This document shows, one piece after another, positions 1 to 4,379 of a stretch of 5,563 nucleotides of DNA. The stretch spans positions 1 to 5,563 of the forward strand of contig JAICEV010000260.1 of assembly GCA_025923975.1 (NCBI GenBank), given 5' to 3'. A program made the position numbers and the translations under genes. Source of the stretch: Propionibacteriaceae bacterium (lineage in GTDB: Bacteria > Actinomycetota > Actinomycetes > Propionibacteriales > Propionibacteriaceae). Position 1 is the stretch's first letter, and every line of letters begins with the position of its first letter. The notes below the pieces were generated by a model. It made no database searches, had not been told where the DNA came from, and worked only from the letters and a program-made list of their open reading frames with translations.

Positions 1-60
1 CGCGCCCCCCGCAACCCACCGGCGGGGGCCCCGGGACCTTGTGTGCCTGTTGGGCCCCGT

Positions 61-98
61 CGCTGCTTTTTGGCCCCCGCGCTGCTTTTGGCCCCCCG
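61..98. repeat. 19-bp tandem duplication
   Basis: Two adjacent 19-base units (61-79 and 80-98) share the pattern CGCTGCTTTT(T)GGCCCCC(C)G. They differ only in the lengths of the T and C runs (5T/5C against 4T/6C), so the total length is kept. The stretch is non-coding by appearance. This is the kind of slippage-prone repeat found in intergenic DNA, and no function is evident. Confidence 0.7.
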
Positions 99-114
99 TC
101 CGTGTCTACGGCCA

Positions 115-135
115 CGCTTCGACAGGCTCAGCGCG
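115..135. repeat. REP-like motif (CTTCGACAGGCTCAGC core)
   Basis: The stretch carries the core CTTCGACAGGCTCAGC, flanked by CGCT and AGCG half-arms (115-118 and 130-133). From general knowledge, motifs of the type TTCGACA(A/G)GCTCA recur many times in intergenic DNA of actinobacteria and some other high-GC genomes. Only one copy is present here, so repetitiveness cannot be shown from this window. Confidence 0.4.
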
Positions 136-184
136 CATCGCGCTTGCCGGGCGCCATATGCGGGATCACTCTCGTCCAGCCTCA

Positions 185-262
185 AAAATTCCGACCAGTG
201 CGGGGTTTCCGGGTCCCTTTTGGCGGGCAATCCTGCCAAAAGCCGACACTGGTCGGAAATTT
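185..262. repeat. Nested inverted repeat / long hairpin, terminator-like on the minus strand
   Basis: Outer arms TTCCGACCAGTG (189-200) and CACTGGTCGGAA (247-258) are perfect 12-bp complements. After one mismatch, three more A/T pairs extend outwards (185-187 with 260-262). Inside, 201-203 can pair with 243-245. CTTTTGGC (217-224) then pairs with GCCAAAAG (235-242), and this stem extends by G-U, G-C, G-C to a CAAU loop (228-231). The only large unpaired part is 204-216 on the left side. Read on the minus strand, the outer stem is followed by AATTTTT, as in an intrinsic terminator. It could be a terminator, a palindromic intergenic repeat or a structured RNA. It ends 32 bases before the start codon at 295. 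Confidence 0.7.
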
Positions 263-281
263 CACGACAGCCGAGCCTGCG

Positions 282-294
282 TAGCCTGCTGGTC
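282..294 (+). promoter_or_regulatory. Possible leaderless-type -10 element
   Basis: TAGCCT (282-287) fits the TANNNT pattern of actinobacterial -10 boxes and lies 7 bases before the ATG at 295. Transcription would therefore begin at or next to the start codon. This agrees with the absence of any purine-rich ribosome binding site in front of 295. No convincing -35 box is seen. The motif is short, so the call is tentative. Confidence 0.3.
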
Positions 295-1047
295 ATGGAG
301 CTGTTCGACAAACTGCTCGACGACGAGACCCTGCTCCGGCGGCCAGAAACTCCGGTAGCGGCGGTGGTTGCCCAGCATTGCGAGCTGGTCAGTGCCTATC
401 CAGGGTTGCTGGCAACCCTGGTCGTGCCGGACCGGCAGCTCACCGAAGTCGCTCGACAAGTTCTCCCAGGTGCCAGCCTTCCGGTCAGCGTGATCACTAG
501 CGCTGGTGCTGGTGGGCTGCTCGCGCTGGCACGCCATGGCCCGGCGGGTATCGACATTGCTTCGGTTGAGCCGACGCTCCGTGACCTCGATGATCTCGCC
601 GGTAGCGCAGCCCGGATGGTCTCAGCCGCCGCAGAGCTTGGGTCCGACAACACAATCTTCATCGAGCTGCCGTACGCGCCAGGCTGGGAGAGCGCTGTCG
701 AGGTGATCGAAGCTGCCGGCCTCTACGGCAAGATCGCCACCAGCCGGGCGGAGCCGCGGCAGATTGTCGAACAATTGTCGATCTTGATTGAAGCGGACTT
801 GCCGTTCAAAATCACCAGCTCAGTCGACTGCAACTGGCTGGCGCTGCTTACGGCGGTCGAAGCCCTGATCGCCGGCGCCAGTCTCGAGGATGCCGTGCAG
901 CTCCTAGAACTCGATCACCATGATCAAATCGGAACCGGTGTGGCCGGTTGGGATCCGCTAACCCAGTCTCGAGTACGTCGCAGGGTACGTCGGCTTGGCA
1001 CGGATCGAGTGCGAGCCGTCATCACTGGCCTGACAACTTACGGATAG
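295..1047 (+). CDS. Conserved hypothetical protein, 250 aa, cytoplasmic
   Basis: The protein begins MELFDKLLDD and has no signal peptide or membrane segment. Alternating hydrophobic strands and helices (PVSVIT at 63-68, GIDIASVEP at 85-93, TIFIELPY at 120-127, GLYGKIATS at 142-150, LPFKITSS at 169-176) suggest an alpha/beta, possibly barrel-like, fold. From memory it resembles an uncharacterised actinobacterial family that starts MELFD and has a lysine-containing strand followed by a K-A-T-A-G-L-H-H motif. Here that site would be K172-I-T-S-S-V, so it looks like a divergent member. The function is unknown. The frame is open back to base 1, but the upstream translation is low-complexity and covers repeats, so I chose the ATG at 295. 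No Shine-Dalgarno is visible, and translation may be leaderless. The 3' end overlaps the convergent gene by 26 bases. Confidence 0.75.
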   Translation: MELFDKLLDDETLLRRPETPVAAVVAQHCELVSAYPGLLATLVVPDRQLTEVARQVLPGASLPVSVITSAGAGGLLALARHGPAGIDIASVEPTLRDLDDLAGSAARMVSAAAELGSDNTIFIELPYAPGWESAVEVIEAAGLYGKIATSRAEPRQIVEQLSILIEADLPFKITSSVDCNWLALLTAVEALIAGASLEDAVQLLELDHHDQIGTGVAGWDPLTQSRVRRRVRRLGTDRVRAVITGLTTYG

Positions 1048-2884
1048 CCGACCAGGCGCTGGGCCGATGCTCGCGGAGGAGATCGAAAAGGCGTCGGCGC
1101 CGCGCGACCACCAGACAGCCGGCGCCAGCAACTAGTGCGAGGGCAAGCCCGAAAATCGAGAGCTGGCGGCCGACCCCGCCGGTCGTCGACAGCGCCGCGC
1201 CACCTGGAGCGCCCTGGGAGCCGGCTGCGCCGCGATAATTCGCTGGCGCCGTGAGTCCGGCATCGATGCTGGTGTCAGCTGCGTTGTCACTTCCAAGTGT
1301 GAAGACTCCAGTCCTTCCGTGCTGATCGGCATCGGAGTCAGTGGCCGGATTGTCGCCGGCATCCTTGCTGGTGAACATCAGCCCGTGCGGCAACTTGTCG
1401 AATCGGATCTTGTAGTTCCCTGCTGGCAGTTTCTCAAAGTTGTAGTGACCACTCGGTGAAGTCACGTCGGTGGCCAGGACGTCACCGTCGCTGTCTGACA
1501 ACTCGACGGTGACGCCCTTGACACCGCCGTCGTCAGGGCCAAGCAGACCATCGCCGTTGTTGTCGAACCACACCCTGTTCCTGATTGCATGCCGACTGAC
1601 GAGACCAGCGTTCAGGGTCCGGTTTTCGAAGTCGACGGAACTGGCCTTCGCATCCGTAATCGGCACGAGATTGGGAGCTCCCTGGGCCAGCGTAAAGACC
1701 GGAGTAAGTCCGGTCACAGGATCGGGGTCAGAGTCCAGAGCTGGGTCGAGCCCAGCTGCGCGGCCCGTGAAACCGCGGTCGGGTGGCAGCTGTGTGAACT
1801 CCAACCGATAACGACCGCCTCGCAGATTAGAGAAGTGGTAGCGGCCAGTCGCATCAGTGGTGGTAGTGGCGACCACATTGCGGGCATTGGTAAGCAACGA
1901 GACCGTCGCCGACGCGGCAGGTTCGTCGGGCTGCTGGATGCCGTCGCTGTTCTGATCGAACCAGACCCGGTCACCCACGGCGTACCGCAGCGGCGTGATT
2001 CCCGCATCGATCGTCGGATTGATGTACGCCGCCGCCACGCCGTCTGCGGCGGTGGTAGGCCGGACATTGTGCTCCCCCACACCCAAGGTGAAGGGTGGCG
2101 TCGCTCCTGAGTAGTCGGGATCAGAGTCGACGGCACGCTCAACACCCGCTCGCGCCGACGTGAGCCGGAAATCCTGTGGCACGGCTGCAAAGCGCACTGA
2201 ATAGGTACCGGCCTGGAGGTCGTCAAAGACGTAGCGTCCCGATGGGCTGCTCACCGTCGAGGCCACCACGTCGCCATCGACGTTGAGAAGTTGGACGCTG
2301 ACCCGACTGGCGGGAGACTCCCCCGCGTCCTGGACGCCTGACCGGTTGTCGTCACGCCAGACGGTGTCACCGACTGCGAATCGAGCAATGCCGGAACGAT
2401 CCGAACTGCGCGACACGGTTGTCGGTTCAGGCTTTGGACTCTCAGTTTTGGGCGTCCGACGGGCCGCGACGCCCATGCGCACCGTCTGGTTCTCCGACGT
2501 CACGTCGACCGTTGTGCTCATCGGCTGAAAGCTGCTGCTTTCGGGGACCGGCGTGAGGTCAGAAAGCGGTTCGGGGATTTCGGCGACCACGAAATACCGG
2601 CCACCTTCGAGCTTGCTCGTTGCCTCAACGATGAACGTGCCGTCACGCTCCGTAACGCCTTTGACGCGAGCTCCACCGGCGTCGGTGACGGCAATCTCGA
2701 TGCCCTGCTGTGGCTGATCGACGGTGTCGTCGTAGTTTCCGTTCCCATCGACGTCACGGTTGACAACTATCTTCAGAGTGCCGTCAGTGGTTTCGGCGTC
2801 TGCCGGAACCGGCAATGCCACCACGACCGCCCCCGTGATGAGTCCCGCTAAGGCGGCAGCTGGGCGTAACAGAGTACGCAGCAC
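1022..2884 (-). CDS. Secreted SdrD B-like repeat surface protein with LPXTG-like anchor
   Basis: A 620-residue exported protein. Residues 1-30 form a signal peptide (basic start, hydrophobic 9-25, cleavage likely after ADA at 30). Residues 33-140 form an N-terminal beta domain with an Asp/Asn-rich loop (44-53), followed by a Pro/Ser/Thr linker (144-163). Three SdrD B-like (Cna_B/prealbumin-type) repeats follow at about 169-296, 300-428 and 432-544. Each opens with V-W-x-D-x-N-x-(D/S)-G, a probable calcium loop, and carries a DSDPD or DSDAD motif. A Gly/Ala linker leads to LSTTG (565-569), a hydrophobic span (574-594) and RRRR (595-598), the layout of a sortase sorting signal, but with Ser instead of Pro. 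The probable role is a cell-surface stalk or adhesin; the ligand is unknown. The start is GTG at 2884 with GAGGA four bases upstream. The cytoplasmic tail of about 22 residues after the arginines is longer than usual for sorted proteins. Confidence 0.9.
   Translation of the reverse strand: MLRTLLRPAAALAGLITGAVVVALPVPADAETTDGTLKIVVNRDVDGNGNYDDTVDQPQQGIEIAVTDAGGARVKGVTERDGTFIVEATSKLEGGRYFVVAEIPEPLSDLTPVPESSSFQPMSTTVDVTSENQTVRMGVAARRTPKTESPKPEPTTVSRSSDRSGIARFAVGDTVWRDDNRSGVQDAGESPASRVSVQLLNVDGDVVASTVSSPSGRYVFDDLQAGTYSVRFAAVPQDFRLTSARAGVERAVDSDPDYSGATPPFTLGVGEHNVRPTTAADGVAAAYINPTIDAGITPLRYAVGDRVWFDQNSDGIQQPDEPAASATVSLLTNARNVVATTTTDATGRYHFSNLRGGRYRLEFTQLPPDRGFTGRAAGLDPALDSDPDPVTGLTPVFTLAQGAPNLVPITDAKASSVDFENRTLNAGLVSRHAIRNRVWFDNNGDGLLGPDDGGVKGVTVELSDSDGDVLATDVTSPSGHYNFEKLPAGNYKIRFDKLPHGLMFTSKDAGDNPATDSDADQHGRTGVFTLGSDNAADTSIDAGLTAPANYRGAAGSQGAPGGAALSTTGGVGRQLSIFGLALALVAGAGCLVVARRRRLFDLLREHRPSAWSAIRKLSGQ
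1253..2380 (-). repeat. Three tandem SdrD B-like domain repeats within the surface protein
   Basis: The repeats are protein-level and diverged at DNA level. The marker tryptophans W176, W308 and W439 are 132 and 131 residues apart, and the DSD motifs (253, 384, 516) keep the same spacing. Each unit also repeats a (S/A)(P/T)(S/G)GxYxF(D/S/E) strand (215-221, 346-352, 478-484) and a closing (I/L)(D/N)AG(I/L) strand. In the first repeat the calcium-loop position equivalent to D314 and D445 is S182. Confidence 0.85.
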
Positions 2885-2956
2885 AACATCCTCATCGGAC
2901 CAGGCCCCCGCGCCCGAAGGTTACGGGAAAGAGCGCCCCGAACGCTCCGACCTCGG

Positions 2957-2987
2957 CTCAATATAGTGAGACGCACCGCGATGTTCA
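2957..2987 (-). promoter_or_regulatory. Candidate sigma70-type promoter of the surface-protein gene, with palindrome over the -10
   Basis: On the minus strand, TGAACA (2987-2982) and TATATT (2965-2960) lie 16 bases apart. They match the -35 consensus at 4 of 6 positions and the -10 at 5 of 6. Transcription would start near 2953, leaving a leader of about 70 bases before the GTG at 2884. The -10 sits inside a 14-base near-palindrome, CTCAaTATAgTGAG (2957-2970, one mismatched pair), which could be an operator. This is the only AT-rich spot in the gap between the two minus-strand genes. Confidence 0.5.
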
Positions 2988-3021
2988 GGCAGTTCCGGGT
3001 TTTGACCGCAGGAATTGTGAT

Positions 3022-3062
3022 CGACCTGAGATGTTCGGTTCAGCGAGGTCGCACGACCTGAG
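3022..3062 (-). other. Direct repeat CGACCTGAG with an opposed AGGTCG: alternative hairpins at the RDD gene stop codon
   Basis: Plus-strand CGACCTGAG occurs at 3022-3030 and again at 3054-3062. Between them, AGGTCG (3046-3051) is complementary to the CGACCT of both. The near pairing gives a 6-bp stem with a 2-base loop across the last codons of the RDD gene. The far pairing gives a stem just after its stop codon (3040-3042). There is no T tract, so it does not look like a simple intrinsic terminator. Its role, if any, is unknown. Confidence 0.4.
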
Positions 3063-3831
3063 TCTTTGCGGCGATATCGTGCAGCGCTTGTCGCTTCGGG
3101 TGCCAGAGCGGGAAGAGTACGTCGACCACGGTTATAAAGCTCAGAAATGTGCTGATCCCGGGCAGCACCCAGATTGCGGCACGGACGAGGATTGAGTTCC
3201 ACGCGAGCGGACCAGGATCATGACCGTGGTCGACCGGTACCACGCGAAGCCCGCAGAGCAACTTCCCTGGCGTTGCAGACTTCCAGCGCAGAAAGGCAAC
3301 GTGGTACAGCATCCCAACACCGAGCGTCACCACAGTCAGGATCAGCTGGTTGGAGCCAGAGATGATATCCATCGCGTTCATGGGTGGCGGTGGCGCGATT
3401 CCGGACCGTTGGGCATCGATCACAGCGTTGAAGTAGTTCACCATGGTCTCGTAGACCGATCGCCACACCGGGAAGGTGATCACGGTGACGATCGCGGTGG
3501 TGATCAAGTTGTCGATCAGCACAGCCAGTACGCGCCACCACCAGGAGGCGAGCGGGACGCCGTCCGCGGTCATGGTTGCCTGCATCGAACCCATCCGCGG
3601 TCTGGCGTAGCCGACGGGTCGAGTCACGTTTGGGGCCGGATAGGAGGCATACGGAGCCTGGCCATAGCCGGCACCCGGCAACACTTGCTCGATCGGCCGC
3701 GTGTTGCGGGACCACTGCCAGCCGTCCCAGTAGCGTTCCTGAGTAGAGTTCGCCGGATCTGGATACCAGCCGCTAGGAGCAGCATGACGTCCGGGCGGAG
3801 CCGGCGGTGAGCCTACGGGAATGTCAGACAC
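3040..3831 (-). CDS. DUF2510 and RDD-domain integral membrane protein
   Basis: A 263-residue membrane protein if started at the GTG at 3831. Residues 19-47 form a DUF2510 motif (SGWYPDP then ERYWDGWQWSRNTRP), a short Trp-rich segment common at the N-termini of actinobacterial membrane proteins. A Pro/Gly/Tyr-rich linker (48-85) follows, then an RDD domain (about 95-259) with three or more hydrophobic segments near 99-121, 160-182 and 212-243. RDD hallmarks are the RVLAVLID helix (R100, D107), the ATPGKLLCGLRVV motif (T187-K190) and the closing HDIAAKTQVV. RDD proteins are often proposed to be transporters or membrane accessory proteins, and the substrate here cannot be told. An in-frame TTG at 3858 would add nine residues (MRQRHYDEW). 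GTG is preferred because the resulting MSDIPVG is a typical start for such proteins, but neither codon has a strong ribosome binding site. The surface-protein gene follows after 155 bases and seems to have its own promoter. Confidence 0.88.
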   Translation of the reverse strand: MSDIPVGSPPAPPGRHAAPSGWYPDPANSTQERYWDGWQWSRNTRPIEQVLPGAGYGQAPYASYPAPNVTRPVGYARPRMGSMQATMTADGVPLASWWWRVLAVLIDNLITTAIVTVITFPVWRSVYETMVNYFNAVIDAQRSGIAPPPPMNAMDIISGSNQLILTVVTLGVGMLYHVAFLRWKSATPGKLLCGLRVVPVDHGHDPGPLAWNSILVRAAIWVLPGISTFLSFITVVDVLFPLWHPKRQALHDIAAKTQVVRPR

Positions 3832-4379
3832 CCATTCATCGTAGTGTCGCTGCCGCAACGGGTGGTTCCAACGGGCCTATGAGCCGATGATCAACGGGCT
3901 TGATATCCCAGCGATCCAGTCGAAAACCGGGCCTTCCTCACAACTGCATCAACAACCTGTTGCAGTTTCGAAATGATTCGGGCTTCCTTTCCAACAGTAG
4001 TGGGCAAGGTAGGGGTCTTTACGTTATACATAACCAAGGGCACCCAAAGAGCCAGCGATTACGAGCAAGGACAACTGATCAGCGTGAGATCAGGTGTGAA
4101 CGCCAGGGCCGTCGCAGCGGCGCATCTGCCGAGCCGTCCGGTCTATCGAGGCGAGTCCCGACCGGGACGTAGGCAATCCTCCACCCTCACCGCACTGAGT
4201 CCGACCTCGCACAGCACCACTCGTTATGGACGGGATCAGACCACCTGTCCGATCACCGTCAGTCTGCAAATCTCGCGTGCAGCCAGCATCTCTTCCTGTG
4301 ACTGCGCGTCCAGCCCACGAACGGCCGCAAAGGCCTAAGACCCCTGCATAGGGACAACACCCAGGAAGGATGACTCCAG
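3832..4379. other. Long divergent intergenic region with several palindromic sites
   Basis: No convincing gene lies in these 548 bases; the two short plus-strand frames starting at 3900 and 3973 have no protein-like character. It separates the RDD gene from the divergent binding-protein gene, so promoters for both should lie here. Sites seen: three CAACGGG direct repeats (3856, 3869, 3892); AACTGCA/TGCAGTT arms (3942-3948 and 3961-3967) enclosing CAACAaccTGTTG; TTTCGAAA (3966-3973); GTTATacATAAC (4023-4034), AT-rich and possibly part of a promoter; GATCAG at 4077 and 4088, one helical turn apart; GTCCCgaccGGGAC (4155-4168); and CTGCA/TGCAG arms (4264-4268 and 4278-4282). Which of these are used cannot be told from the sequence. 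Confidence 0.6.
4363..4370 (+). promoter_or_regulatory. Ribosome binding site of the binding-protein gene
   Basis: AGGAAGGA lies 9 bases before the ATG at 4380 and is the strongest Shine-Dalgarno-like sequence in front of any gene here. It decides the start, because the nearer ATG at 4370 is in another frame and overlaps this motif. Confidence 0.75.

Noticed and set aside
1..114. Possible minus-strand gene starting with GTG near 114 and running off the left edge
   Set aside because: The frame is open, but the product is Gly/Pro/Lys-rich with codons drawn from the tandem repeat. Too little is visible to support a gene.
43..294. N-terminal extension of the 250-aa protein to an ATG at 43
   Set aside because: The translation is Pro/Arg/Cys-rich low complexity, runs through the tandem duplication and the palindrome, and looks unlike the rest of the protein.
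1589..2110. Plus-strand frame of 173 codons opposite the surface-protein gene
   Set aside because: It is a shadow of the SdrD B-like repeats: Arg/Gly-rich, with no recognisable domain.
4155..4168. GTCCCgaccGGGAC as a terminator
   Set aside because: The stem is only 5 bp and has no T run on either side. It is listed only as one of several palindromes in the gap.
3900..4338. Two overlapping plus-strand frames (3900-4172 and 3973-4338) in the long gap
   Set aside because: They have no ribosome binding site, a Ser/Arg/Thr-rich composition and no hydrophobic or motif pattern. They are more likely chance frames in regulatory DNA.
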